A stretch of 64,000 nucleotides of DNA from Amoebophrya sp. A120 (lineage: Eukaryota; Sar; Dinophyceae; Syndiniales; Amoebophryaceae): positions 634,422 to 698,421 of the forward strand of contig CAJINV010000002.1 in assembly GCA_905178155.1 (NCBI GenBank), in the 5' to 3' direction. Shown here one piece after another: positions 1 to 11,600 of the stretch. The number at the start of each line of letters is the position of its first letter. Within the stretch, counting starts at the first letter, position 1. Position numbers and translations under genes: made by a program. The notes under the pieces were generated by a model. The model did not search any database. It was not told the origin of the DNA and was given only the letters and a program-made list of their open reading frames with translations.

Positions 1-701
1 AATGCGAAAAGCCCGAGAGCCTTTCGGGAAGGGTTCCCAGAGGGGTTCCGGGACCCCTTTTGGGGAGGGGTAGCACCATCGTGATTCGAAGAAAAATCAA
101 TAGGCTTTTTTTTAGGGTTCCGGGCACCCCTCCGGCCCCCCCTTTTTGGAAGGGCTCCGGAAAGGCCTTCGCGGCCAACATATATGCGTGGTGCCCGCTA
201 GAGACGACGAGGCCAGGGCCTGTGTAGACATCTCTCGGGGCGCCAGCCTCACACGCTGATCCAGGCCATAGCGGCAAATACCTGCACGGAGAGAGCAATC
301 GGGGAAGCGGAGCAAAATATTGCGCGCGCCCGGCGTTTTCTAGGTGAAAACATCAGCCACAGAAGAACCCCCAGCGCCCCACCCCCCTTCGCGTCAATAC
401 TCACTTACCTACTAGAGCACTGCTGCTGACAAGCTAGCTAAAACAAACCGCGTTCAAGTCAGCCCCTCACTAGCGTGCACAGGTTTACTAGCTTTGCGCC
501 GCGAAAAAATGCGCGCAGAATTTTTTTTACGGTCTGAGGCAAATACAACGTTGACGACCCCATGTCGAAAACGACATAGAGACTACTTTTTTACAGCTTT
601 CGCATACTAAATTTCTCAGGCAAACAGCATTGTCATGACAGGAAAAGTTCATCGCATTTTTGGTCCGTATGGAAATTGTTTTACTATTACTTGTTGCAGC
701 A
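1..701. other. Intergenic, no gene recognised
   Basis: I see no supported gene here. The first 60 bases carry G-rich and C-rich runs. This is the DNA downstream of the DUF202 gene, whose stop codon is just to the right. Confidence 0.4.
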
Positions 702-2597
702 TCACTTGGATAAAAAGTGCGACCCAAACATGGTGCCTCCAGCTCGTTTATGAACTGCAAAAGTATCGTACTAGTATAAACTGCATTACAGATTCCACCA
801 GCATTACAAATTGAATTTGTAATGGTGATTTACCTTGAGACAGAGATTTGTAATGCAGAAATGCAGTTACTACGAGTACGATACTTTTGCACAGGATATC
901 GTTCTCGAATCGCATTCCGGACCGCATAGTACCGCAGGGTTCCGTACGCCGCAGAAAAAACACCGAGCAGAACAAACATAATGGCGCACAAGTTGTCAAC
1001 GTGGGACTCCGTGACCAGATTCAGTTTGTCCATCGCGAACCCCAGGGTGACCAGGCCCGCCGCTGTGCGGATCCAGGCCAGAAACGTGCGCTCATTCGCC
1101 AAGTCGGTGCGGAGGAGCGCGAACCTTGTGGTTTCAGACATGTCTGTATCAAATGTAAAAGTGTCTGGGTCTGGAAGGATGTAACCTGTGGTGCGCATTT
1201 CGGAACTCACAAAAATCTCTCATGCAGAGGTAGCAAGAGCTGCTCACTTTCTGTCACCAAATTGGGGGATTTGTCATCCGGGTTCGACATTGCGGAAGCT
1301 TCTCGAAACCTGTGATGCTGGAGCTTCCATACCAGACCTTCTGTGTCATGCAGAAATAGCATGACTCTTCCAGACCCAGACATTTTTACATTCGATAGTC
1401 TGTCGCATAATTTCCGGTCCTCGACGCATCCTCGACACGGTTGGCGGCCCTCGTAGTTGTCTCTTCTTGTTGTTTGCTGGAACAAGTGTTCAGTGTCCTG
1501 GTAGTTGTGCTGGAGGAGTTGTTTGCATGATCTGATGCAGCTGATACGACGAGGACCCTATTTATTTTATATGGGTGTGTCAGGATCGAAATTCTCAAAG
1601 TTGAAAAAAAAATCCGGGGGCCCCTGAAGAGGTGCCGGGATTTTGCGTTTCAACTCTGACACATTCGCCCCCCCTCCGAGCTAGCCACCACGCTATGCTG
1701 GAATGTGTCAGAGTTGAAGGGGGTCCCGGAGGGGGTGCCCTGAAGGCCCCCGCCAAGTTCTGCCAGAATTTTTTTTCAACTTTGACGATTTCAATCCTGA
1801 CACTGCCATATTTTACTGCCATTCGTTACAGCTGCACTCCCCGCAGGATGATCAGGTCCCGTCTTCACAGAAGCCGCTGAAGCAGTAGTTGTCCTGACAT
1901 CTTCCACGTTCGACGATATCACCGGCGGAGGAGCTGACGGCGAAGCGGTTTCGTGCTTTATTTGATGCGCAGGACGAGCAGCCGTGTCGTCTGCTACAAC
2001 TCCGTGGTAGTCTCTGAGCGATCCCGCAGCGCTGGAAATCATAAACGACGTTGAGGTTCTGCAGGACCCCGCAAGCTTCACAACTTGTTCTTCCGTGCAG
2101 TCAAAGTCCTTGGTACAAGAACTCCTGCTCGTGGTTGCACAGTGGAGATCTTCTCGTGCGAGCAAATCCCCATCATCGAGAAGCGACGAGCCGTGTTGAG
2201 CCAGCAGGTGGTCCGCCCCTCCTGCGTCTAGAGCATCGCCCTGCATCAAATTCGGGTCAGATGATGAACTGGTGGTGGTTGTCAGCGTTATGTTCGACGG
2301 GAAACTGAAATTGTGCAGCTGCCCATGCCCATTCTGGTCTACTCGATTGATCAGCGGTGTTCTCTTCGTGCTGAGCCGCGACGAAGTCGTGGCGTAGCAG
2401 GGGAGATCTTCGCTGCTGTCTGCTTGTGGCGGAAGCGGAAAATGACCGTGTAGTTGACGACCACATTGTGGGTCCTCCCCGTGCAGCCTGCGCTCGTCCC
2501 TCAACACGTGGGCATCTTCTCGGGACCCGTCGCCAGTGCCGCTACTGTTCATCGCAGATGCAGTTGCCCGCGACGTGGTAGAACGACGCCCGAACAT
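702..2597 (-). CDS. DUF202 (YidH-like) membrane protein
   Basis: Four exons: 2597-1811, 1564-1398, 1141-899 and 743-702, together 1239 nt, giving 412 aa. All three introns are introners (families D, B, A) with identical TSDs, and removing element plus one TSD copy keeps one frame throughout. Residues from about 320 carry the DUF202 signature (DLANERTFLAWIRTAAGL), followed by two hydrophobic segments (around AGLVTLGFAM and AIMFVLLGVFSAAYG). DUF202 domains occur in bacterial YidH and, in related form, at the C-terminus of eukaryotic VTC proteins; function is mostly unknown, in membranes. The N-terminal 300 residues are Ser/Thr-rich low complexity with no recognised domain. The ATG at 2597 is the first of the open frame; an upstream exon is possible. 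The family call is firm, the cellular role is not. Confidence 0.8.
749..898. mobile_element. Family A introner, intron 3 of the DUF202 gene
   Basis: Ends TATGAACTGCAAAAG and CTTTTGCACAGGATA form the TIR, continued by TATCGTACTAGTA and its near-complement. TSD TCGTT on both sides. After excision the protein ends RERAGG...FLSK. Confidence 0.9.
1147..1397. mobile_element. Family B introner, intron 2 of the DUF202 gene
   Basis: TIR read TATCAAATG..TGTCTGGGTCTGGAAG against the complement at the far end. TSD GTCTG on both sides. Excision joins NYATD to MSETTRF in frame. Confidence 0.9.
1570..1810. mobile_element. Family D introner, intron 1 of the DUF202 gene
   Basis: TIR GTGTCAGGATCGAAATTC with TTGAAAAAAAA at one end, TTTTTTTTCAACTTTGACG with TCCTGACAC at the other. 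TSD TTTTA on both sides. The interior differs from other D copies and holds C-rich runs. Confidence 0.88.
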
Positions 2598-4577
2598 TCT
2601 GTTTTTTTCTGTTCTTCGCTACCAGCAGAACTTGGGCGGCCGGTGCCGAATTGGAATCATGAAGCGCCTACGTTTTATTGCGAACGCGTTACCTCGACGT
2701 AAGTAGGTCTGCGTCTGCTGCAGTCGTCCAGTGTCTTGCACCAGGCAGGTGAAGACGATGAAAAAAATGGCAGAGCGAGGTCGGTGTGACGATGGGATGA
2801 AAAAAAGCGGAATAAATTCTTGTTAAACGCAAAATGTTTTAGTAAACCAATCGGAATCGAAACGCCAGACCGGCGGAAGTTGATCTCGTTCGGTCGTACC
2901 GGCGATCATATTATCCTCGGCGCTGCATGGGACCTCGATCTTCATGGTCTTCCTTTATTTGTATTTCATGATCTTTCATCACAGGAGACGCTTCTTAGGC
3001 CACAGCTCTTCTGTTTGCACCGAGTCAAAAATGCCATTCTTGCTCAGGACAGAAGTTCTCCACCAGAATACAGTAGAACCCGACAGATCGTGTACAGTCC
3101 TCAGACCACCACAGACCCGAACTTTCCGTACTTACGGGGTGCTAGTGGAAAGTTCTTTACTCATGGGAACAAAGCGAAGTGGAAGTTTTCATATAGGGCC
3201 GTTTTTCATCACGAAGGCGAGCCGTCGGTGTTGTCATCGGTGTTTATCTCTACTTCTTCTATGCACCTATTACATTGACATTATTTATTTTCCAGTTTTT
3301 GTAGTGTACAGCCATGCGTTTGCGTCTCTTTATTCTTTTCAATGGATATACAGATGTGCTGCGTCATTTGTACGATGTACATGTTGAATCTTGCACCTAA
3401 CTTTCTGAAAAAAATGCTCGAGCTGCTTAATTTGGTGCAACCTTGGCAACAATTGCTCAACAATGAAATTACAGTGCATTTGGCTGCTTTACTCGACGCT
3501 GTTCGTTTTGATTTTCAACCAGTCTTCGATAGTGGGTGTTTCGCTAGAGAAATACGAACCACAACTACGCCGAGAGTGCTCGCTGATATTACTTCTAGGC
3601 ACGTCGAAGAGGACGACGGTTTTTGGAATAAAAATACTTGCGTGGAGAAAAGATTCTATCAAGAGGGAGCTGTATGGTTATAAAAGAAGATCTTCTTGAT
3701 CTACCAACTAAAAAGCGCGGCCGCTTTTCTATTGTTTACTTCTGCAACGAAAGATGAAAAGTATTGTCTGCTAAACGATAGACTCAACTAGACCTACGTG
3801 CTCTATACAAAACTCCATGTGCTGAGCGACGTCGTGGTGCCTGTTCTTATCGCGTTTCTTCTGTGCGTTTCTTCCGCGGCATTTTATTTTGGCTGTGCTA
3901 GCTTGTCCTGTCGCAGTCGTGCCTTGATATTAACAACTTCTACAACGTAAACGGACTAAACGGTAGTTGAAAAAAAATGTGTACAGAGATGCTGGAGCGC
4001 CGCTGCTTCACAGCTTGTCATCTCTTGCTCGTTGATTATGATTGTAAACTCTAATACGAACATATAAATTTGCTTGCTGTGCGATATAGTACTTTTTCGT
4101 CTTCATCTTCTTGGAAGTTTAATTGTGTGGATGTGGAACAAATTCTGTACTTAAAAAAACATTGGTCCTCATCTGCTCGGACCATTACAACTACGGTAGT
4201 TGTAATGGTCCGAGCAGATGAGGACCTTCTAGCTTGATGTTTGAATACCTATACCGTGGTGCTTCTGAGCTCGTACACAATCCACCAGCACAAGCATCAA
4301 ACTGTATCTGTAAGTAAGTATCGTATATTTGCGCGACTTCTGTGAAAAAAAATATTGCCAGAAGGTGTTCCTCTAAAAATAAAATTCAACACCTTCTTCA
4401 CATTGGTTGTTTTTTCTTGTATTCATCTTCTCTTACACTTTCACTTTGAATTTGTTTCGAAACGTTTTTAAATCGACTTTTGCATAAGCACGATTCGCCT
4501 AAACTCCCTCTAGTACGTTGAGAGGACCTTTTTCTAAATCTACTACTCCAATCACACCTCATCCACCGACAGAAATT
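2598..4577. other. Intergenic stretch with palindrome; no firm gene
   Basis: No introner and no convincing minus-strand gene. A plus-strand ORF at 3463-3699 starts with a hydrophobic run that could be a signal peptide, but nothing else supports it. The stretch contains a perfect palindrome (listed separately) and a 10-bp-arm hairpin AGAAGGTGTT / AACACCTTCT near 4350-4390. Confidence 0.4.
4164..4226. repeat. Perfect palindrome, 31-bp arms
   Basis: The left arm (4164-4194) is the exact reverse complement of the right arm (4196-4226), with a single G between them. It lies between the DUF202 gene and the Pro/Thr-rich gene, outside any gene I can support. Confidence 0.95.
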
Positions 4578-7500
4578 TCAAACCCACACCGGTTCCCGCA
4601 ACTCAAAGGGTTTTTTGTTTCTGCTGCAGCACCAGCTGCAGCAAATGCCGCAGGTTTTTTCGCTCTCATTCTGCTTGTTCTCCCTAGTGGACGTCGGACA
4701 GGAACTATCATTTCCCTGCAATTTTTTCCGGTTCATGTGATCCTGATGTGCAACATCAACGGCCGTTTCGCTAGTGCTGGCGCTGCTAGTAGCTCGTGTG
4801 GCTTGTGAAGGGCAGATGCTGCTTCCCTCAGCTCTAGAAGCAGAAGCTGAGTTGCCACCAGCTGGAGCACGTTGCTGCCACAGGGACGAGGAGAACAACG
4901 ACCACGACCTCCGGAAAAAAATATAGCGGAGTAACAGCCAAACGACAAGCAGCAGTACCACAAACAAGGGTAGATGTTGTTGGGGACCAGCCGTCGATGC
5001 TGCGAATAAAAACAAAAAGCTGTCAACGGGACCCGGTTGTATCGCTTGTGTAGATGAAGACGTAGTTCTAGTTTTGATTGTGCCAGCACCCTTCGTGGAG
5101 CTAGAGATTCTACTTGTTCCCTCTCCAGCTTGAGATTCTACTTGTTCTGCTCCTTGTCCAACAGATGATGTTGAAAATCGTAGCTGCAAGTTGTTGAGTG
5201 TTTCCGAAAATGCCGCTGGTAAATGGAATGACGGAAGGAACTCAAAGTCGAACGGGAAGGAGAACGGATCGAAATCCATCCAATTAAAAATGGATCTGCT
5301 GCTGATCTTCGTTGTAGTTGTGCTACTACTATCCACTTCATCGCCCCCCGCCGCCGCCGCGTCACCGACAGCTGCTGCGTTAGTAGATGAGGTAGTACTA
5401 CCAGCTATCACAAGGAAAAGTGTTAACGTTAACGGAATTTGTGATGCAGTAATGCATCAGAAAAGTTGCCCGAATTTGTATTGCGTAGCATGCCTGGAAG
5501 GCAAAATTTGTAATGCATGACTGCCATCTGCGGAAACCGTTAACGTTAGCACTTTTTTGTTTGATACCAGCTCCACCAGACGAAGTAGACTTCGACGATG
5601 ACGCGGTTCCCCGCAGATTGCCGCGCTTGACGCTAGGAGCAGTTGTGCTTTTCGCGGAATCATAGCTGTTCGTCGAGGATGCACGTTCCTGATCTTGTAG
5701 TTCAATGTGGTGTAGTTTTTGTTGTTCTTCTTGATCGTCGCGGCCCGTTTTCGGATTTTTCATCCTCTTGGCACGACCCGCTAGCACTTCTACTTCTTCA
5801 TCCTGGTTACTACTTTCTTGGTGCGAGCTCTGCAGTTTCGCCGCGGGCTGGTGCAGCTCCCCTTCTTGCTCCAGAAACGAGGAGGCGAATGCGTTACTGC
5901 TGGTCCCTATCCAGGAAAAAACACCCATCCCCATCCATTTTTTGCATGGCAAATAGTGGACTTTATGCATGTTTTGCATGACAAATTGGATGGGGATGGG
6001 TGTTTTTTCCTGGATAGTCCCCGAATAGAAGCTACGGCTGGTAGTAGCACCACTTCCACCTTCCCGCTCTTCTTCCATTTCGGCCGCGGAGTCGATTTCC
6101 TCTGCGGAGGAGGGGGAAGTGGAGGACGCCGCGTCTGCACCAGCATTGTCCGCGGATGAAATATCTTCCTCCTGTGTTCTGAGTAAAAACGTCCCCACCC
6201 CACAGCTGTCATGCAAATCTGCATGCCAAAAAAAGATTTTCATGCGGAGCCCCATGAGAAGCATTTGCTAGTCGTGTTTTGGGATTTGTGACGCTAGAAT
6301 CAGCATGAGAAACTAGATCTGTGATGCTGCTGAACTAGCTAAACAGGATGACACTACGACCACAAAGAAACTTGTCATGCGAAACAACCAAAGCTGGTTG
6401 ATTTGTCTAGCAAATTTCACATCTTGACTCTGGTGTGGGGACGTTTTTACTCAGGATATCCTGCATGTCGCTACTGTACCAGGATTCGGAAACGTCGTTG
6501 TAGTATTCTGAGTATCCTGTGCAAAAGTATCGCACTCGTAGTAATTGCAGTCATGCATTACAAATTTTCTTCCTAAGGTAAATCCGCATGACAAATTTCA
6601 TCTCTCATGCTGAGGAAAGTTGTAATGCATTTATACGAATACGATACTTTTGCAGTTCATACTGAGCAAAAACGTTCCCACCCCAGCTTCAAGTTGGTAA
6701 GCCTGCAACACAAATCTGCAAGTTTTGGGACTGATGCATGACGAGCTTCCTGGTTAGCAAGGACAGAAGCCGCATTACCAAGATGCCTGCTTATGTCTAG
6801 TATACTTACGTTCTCGTTTACAGCATTACAAATCCCAGTACACGATTACCAATTCCTCTGATGCGGATGCGCATTACTATTACACTTACAGGCACTGTAG
6901 ATGCAAATTATCTGCATGACAACTATGGCGTGGGGACGTTTTCGAATACACTGGATATGTAGCGCGCTTCCACCATTTCGTTTACGGTCGTTTCTGGGTC
7001 GGCCAGCAGCGCTGGGGCTCCTTCATGGAGGTCGCGCTTTTCCTCCACAAAGGAGGAGGAGGAAGTGGCATGATCTTGGTCCTCTTTGCTTTTGCTTTTG
7101 TGGTGATGCTTGTGCTTCTTGTGCTTGCGGTCGTTTTCTTCTTGTTCTTTCTTCTTACGGCGGTGCCGGTGTACTAGATGGGCAGCTCCCCCCACAAGTC
7201 CCGCGCCGACGACACCCGAAAACACTTCCGATCGGACCACCTTGTTCTTGTCTGCACCTGTGGGTGCCTCTTATCAAATGCAAACGTGTCGTATTTCCAA
7301 GTAGTAACCGCAATGTTGATCTCGCTCTCGGCATCGCAAATCTATCCTTGTTCTCGTGAAGTGGGACTGATTCATTTTTCATACTTTTGACTTACTTCCA
7401 TGATTTCAATCATTGCAGTCACTAGTTGGAAGCGCGAGGCTTTTGCAATGCATACCTCAGTTGGTGCTTCTGTGGGTGCTTCTGTGGGTGGATCTGTCGG

Positions 7501-8457
7501 TGGATCTGATGTCGGTGGCCCTGATGTCGGTTCCGGTGGTTCTGATGTCGGTTCCGGTGGTTCTGATGTCGGTTCCGGTGGTTCTGATGTCGGTGGGTCG
7601 GTTGGATCTGTCGGTGGCTCTGTCGATATGAGAATGCACAACTCCTTCTATTTTCCCCACACGTAAGGCATGAGCATCTGTATACTAGCCTCTGCAAGAA
7701 TACATGGAAAAATCTGCACAGCAGGATGACAGGTCGATGCACAAGCACATACAGTTAAATAGTGGTGCAGCTGCTTGGCCGAGAGCTGCGGCCGAAAGCG
7801 ATGTTGATGCAATGAATCAGTGCAGCCCGGTGGCAATAAAGCGTAGGCTGGACAGATGGCAAAGATATTTTGCATGACAAATGAAGGGGACGTCGAAGGG
7901 GCGTTGTGCACTTCTCTACTAGTCGGGCCTAGCGGATTTGGATCCGTCGTCGCTGGCGTATCTGGCGAGTCGCTGTCCGGCACATGAGGGTGGTCATGCA
8001 TGGCTCGCCGAATTTCTTGGGTCGACAGGCCGTCCTTTCCAGTAACGTCCCTATGAAAGCCTCAGAATGAATGGAAATCCTCAAAGTGGAAATGCTTTGT
8101 GATGCATGAAATGTGACGCAACAAAGACTGTATTGCAGAGGACGCAATTGAGGCCGACTATTTTCCTGCTAGGGGTGAAGAATTGGAGTGCTGCCAAGCA
8201 CGACAGAAGGGCACCCCTTTGCCTTAAACTGCATGACAGACATGCTTTAGGTGCCCGGGAAATTTGTCATGCGCCGACTACAAATGCCGCTTCACCTGGA
8301 GTCGTTTTTTTGCATTACAAATCATTTCCACTTTGAGGATTTCCAACCTGAGGCTTTCATAGTCCCCTGCCTGTCCGTGCTCCGAAGTGCCAGCCGCTCC
8401 TTGTTCGTGGCTCGAGGTATCCGCAGCGCTGAAGTGAAGTAGAATACACAGTAGCAT
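4578..8457 (-). CDS. Secreted or membrane Pro/Thr-rich protein
   Basis: Eight exons: 8457-8362, 8046-7922, 7621-7455, 7266-6958, 6498-6459, 6169-6017, 5902-5567 and 5400-4578, summing to 2049 nt, 682 aa. All seven introns are introners of six families. The start at 8457 gives a short hydrophobic leader (MLLCILLHFSAA). Exon 3 encodes Pro/Thr repeats with the unit SEPPEPT. A Gly/Val-rich hydrophobic stretch followed by a His/Lys-rich basic run lies near residues 138-175. A strong membrane segment (PLFVVLLLVVWLLL) lies near 545-570, before a Ser/Cys-containing tail. Middle exons are acidic and Ser-rich. Likely topology is a type I surface or endomembrane protein, which is inference. I recognise no domain. 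Exon 5 is only 40 nt, between two family C introners. Confidence 0.75.
5406..5566. mobile_element. Family K introner, intron 7 of the Pro/Thr-rich gene
   Basis: TIR core AAAGTGTTAACGTTAACGG with complement CCGTTAACGTTAGCACTTT. TSD CCAGC on both sides. Only copy of this family in the window. Interior has GCATTACAAAT-type words in both directions. Confidence 0.9.
5908..6016. mobile_element. Family J introner, intron 6 of the Pro/Thr-rich gene
   Basis: The smallest complete copy, about 109 bp. TIR TATCCAGGAAAAAACACCCA and its exact complement; the arms cover most of the element. TSD GTCCC on both sides. Confidence 0.93.
6175..6458. mobile_element. Family C introner, intron 5 of the Pro/Thr-rich gene
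   Basis: TIR TTCTGAGTAAAAACGTCCCC / GGGGACGTTTTTACTCAGGA. TSD TCCTG on both sides. The first base triplet is TGT instead of TAT. Confidence 0.9.
6504..6957. mobile_element. Family C introner interrupted by a family A copy, intron 4 of the Pro/Thr-rich gene
   Basis: Outer ends TATTCTGAG..CAAAAACGTTCCC and GGGGACGTTTTCG..CTGGATA, TSD TGTAG on both sides. Nine bases in from its left end it is split by a complete family A element with its own TSD, so the A insertion is younger. Excising the whole composite restores the frame (EARY to NDVSES). Confidence 0.93.
6513..6661. mobile_element. Family A introner nested in a family C introner
   Basis: TATCCTGTGCAAAAG to CTTTTGCAGTTCATA, TSD CTGAG on both sides, both copies being host family C sequence. 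Confidence 0.93.
7272..7454. mobile_element. Family L introner, intron 3 of the Pro/Thr-rich gene
   Basis: Imperfect TIR: TTTCCAAGTAGTAACCGCAA against CTTCCAACTAGTGACTGCAA on the other strand. TSD CCTCT/CCTCA. Excision fuses TEAPTE with APTGADK. Older-looking than most copies. Confidence 0.75.
7480..7600. repeat. Coding minisatellite, Pro/Thr repeats
   Basis: An 18-bp unit (plus strand GGTTCTGATGTCGGTTCC) runs three times nearly perfectly with degenerate flanking units, encoding SEPPEPT repeats on the minus strand in exon 3 of the Pro/Thr-rich gene. Confidence 0.9.
7627..7921. mobile_element. Family G introner, intron 2 of the Pro/Thr-rich gene
   Basis: TIR TATGAGAATGCACAAC against TAGTAGAGAAGTGCACAAC on the complement. 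TSD GTCGA/GTCGG. Excision joins PLGPT to EPPTDPT in frame. Confidence 0.82.
8052..8361. mobile_element. Family D-like introner, intron 1 of the Pro/Thr-rich gene
   Basis: TIR GAAATCCTCAAAGTGGAAAT / ATTTCCACTTTGAGGATTTC, with outer GCCTCAG / CTGAGGC. TSD GTCCC on both sides. A sequence-shifted relative of family D. Confidence 0.88.
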
Positions 8458-8642
8458 GAGCAATCAAAAATCGTAAAACTGCTATATCAAACACGTGTCT
8501 ACACAATTACCCGCGCATCAACCCCCTCACGAACATACGTAGCAGGCCAATGTCAATGATTTGGCTTTTGCAGTGTAGTACGTTGCAAAAGAACTCGGAC
8601 ACAATGAAGATAGAAACTGAAACACAAATAAGTATTTTTATA

Positions 8643-11600
8643 CTAAAATTCCTCTCTGCTCACTTCGCCATTGTTGTCCTCGTCTAGGGCGCGGACCAGG
8701 AGGTCGCGTTTATGGCTTGCTCAGATGTTAGTACAATCTCGAACGCTAGTACGACAAAAATTGTCTTGCATCAACTACGGCATGAGAAGTACCAAACAGA
8801 GACTTCTTACGCAAGATTTTTTCTCTACAACTAGGGGGTGTAGTTTGTTTGGCGCTACTTCCTAAACTTTTCATGCAGCGCCAGCGCATCTGTTTCCCGT
8901 GTTGAGAAGAGGCCGGATCATCAGTCACCTGCGTGCTGTGTCATGAATCTGCACTTCTAGTGTAACTGAGATGATTGTGACACCTGAGCAGTTTGTAGTG
9001 CTTTCCGTCTCCGTGTGATTGGTCGACCAGCAGGTTGGGGTCGTGGTTTTTCGCTTCCTCGTAGGTCCTATGCAGTGCAAATATTTCAGGGCCTGGAAAA
9101 CTGTAAAGGTTTGTCATGCTCGACTAGCATGACTTTGACCCTCAACGTTGTCATGCACGCTCCCCAAATAAAGCTCCATTACAATGACTTTATCATGCAG
9201 AATCTACGCAGTTTGTCACGCCGGAAACCCAACAAGCAATGCTGAAACACTAGCAAGCTAAAAACTGACATCAACACCTAGCAAACCACAAACTTGTCAT
9301 GCTTACCCGTCAATTGTAATTGAGGACTCTTTGTGAAGATTATCTTTGATCACCATGATGAAGATCACAAGTTTATTCCAGACATCTTCCAGATGAAATA
9401 TTTGCAATCCATAGCTCAGGCGGTTATCGAGGTCCATTGCGTTCATAACTTCCTGTTCCTCGTGGCCGATCATGTTTTCGTCACGGTGTATGCATTGCAA
9501 ATATGTCTGGGTCTGGAAGGATGCAACTTGTGATGCTACCTTTGGACTCTACACAAAATCTGTATTGCATGAACAGCAAAAGAGGCGCAATTTGTGCTAC
9601 GCGGAGAGGCCATTTCTCATGCGGTATGAGCATCAGAAAGCCGTCACAGAATCTCTGACGCTCGGGCATGCATCACAGACTCCATGGGTCAAGGTCATGG
9701 AAAATCTGCATGACAAACCTTTGCATTCTTCCAGACCCAGACATTTTTGCATTTCATACCGAGCTATCCCATACAAAACTGTATCTCCGTACTCTACGTA
9801 TCCAGAGTGGGCTAAATTTTTTTTCAATTTCAACACAAAAATCAACGCTTAATTACTACATCTTTCTACATGAGAAGAAAATAACCAAACAGGAGCAAGA
9901 ACTTCTTTTTCTTCTATATTTACCACTTCTACTGCGTTGTTCGTTGTAGTCATCTCTTCTGCAAAGAATCGAATGCAAAAATATAAAGACCTAGATGATG
10001 TAACTCTGTTCGTAGTACGGAATATCTTTTATGACTTTGGTATGGATGTGTCAGAGTTGAAATCGACAAAGTTGAAGTAACTTGCAATGCATGAAATCGA
10101 TACCAGTTGCAAGCCCAATGTCTAAGCGGCACGTGACAAATTTGGGTAGAGCCGAAATCCAGTTTGTAATGCTGTTTGGGTAAGGAAGACGCCTTTTGTC
10201 ATGCTACTTTAGCAGCTCTATTTCTACCCCGAAGCTAGAGGCTTACAATCTTCTGCCTCCCTTAAGTCTACTCTGCAAGACAGGCATTTTCTGTGTTGCA
10301 TGTTATGCATGGCAAACTGTTTCGACTTTGACGATTTCAATCCGGACAGTTCCATATTTGCGGTCACCCGCGTACCCCCATGTTGAGATTCTCTAGGTCC
10401 TGCGGTGTATGCATTGCAAATTTATGTCCTCCACGTCTGGAAGAATGCAGGTTGTCATGATGCGAGCACAAAAGAAAAATGTGTTTAACATCGTCGGCAC
10501 AAGTTGCCCATTGCTTGCTAGGCAAGTAGTAGCAGTGACCATAGGCGACTAAGACTTCTCTTGCTAGGCAAAAGGCGGACTTCTCATGCGGAATGCGCGT
10601 CGGGGAGGTCATCTCGCGAAGCAGTCTGTAGTGCTTCTGTGTGCATTCCAGCCCAACATGCGCGTTCTCGTCGAGATGCACAAGTTTTGCATTCAACCTT
10701 CCAGACCCAGACATATGATTGCATTTAATACGGTGTAACCCTCCCGTCAGCCCCAGCGTATTGGTTGAAGGTCCCTGTTATTTAAAATTATTTGATTCCG
10801 ATTTGCACTTAGTAAAGACGTAAACTGCTTGCTTGCGTGCATAAAATCAAGTCGAAGACTTCACTTTATATATAGGAGTCGTGTGACAATAAAGCTGCAA
10901 CCCTGCATTCTGAATCTCATCCGAACAGCTGATGACGCGCACCTCGGTCTATCCCGCCGAGCCCATCAGTGTGGACAAATCCCCCGGTCACCCTCAAAAT
11001 CAACCTATGAGCAGCAGCACGAGCAACGGCAGAAGTACAACAAATCGCAGGACAAATCTGAACCCGGCAAAGGGGAAGCAGTACAGGGAAAGCAGCACAG
11101 GCGACGGCCCTCACATGACAAATCTTAACGCGGACAATGGAGCACAGTGTGAGCAGGCTCAAGAAAATTATTGATGCAGACGGTGTTTGTTCCACGCAAG
11201 ACGGATTTTGGCATTTCTATTTGACGCATTTCACAATAGAGAAGGGGCGAGAGGGGGAGTTGTGCACTAACATATGCCTGCGCTTCCTCCCAAGTGACGA
11301 CATTCTGTTTGCCGTGTTCCTATCAATTGCAATTATGTCTGGGTCTGGAAGATTCTGAGACTTGTCATGAACGTTTTGAATGAGCCATGATGTCTGTCAT
11401 GCATGCCATAGCATCACAGATTTTTTGAGGGCTTCTTGATGCCTATTCGGCATGACAAATGCCCTCTCCGCGTAGCAAAAATCGCATTCGCTTTGCTGCT
11501 CATGCAATACAGATTTTTTCAGAATCCAAAGACAGCATCACAAGTTTTTGCATTCTTGTTCCAGACCCAGATCGATGTTTGCAGTGGATAGTTCCGTATC

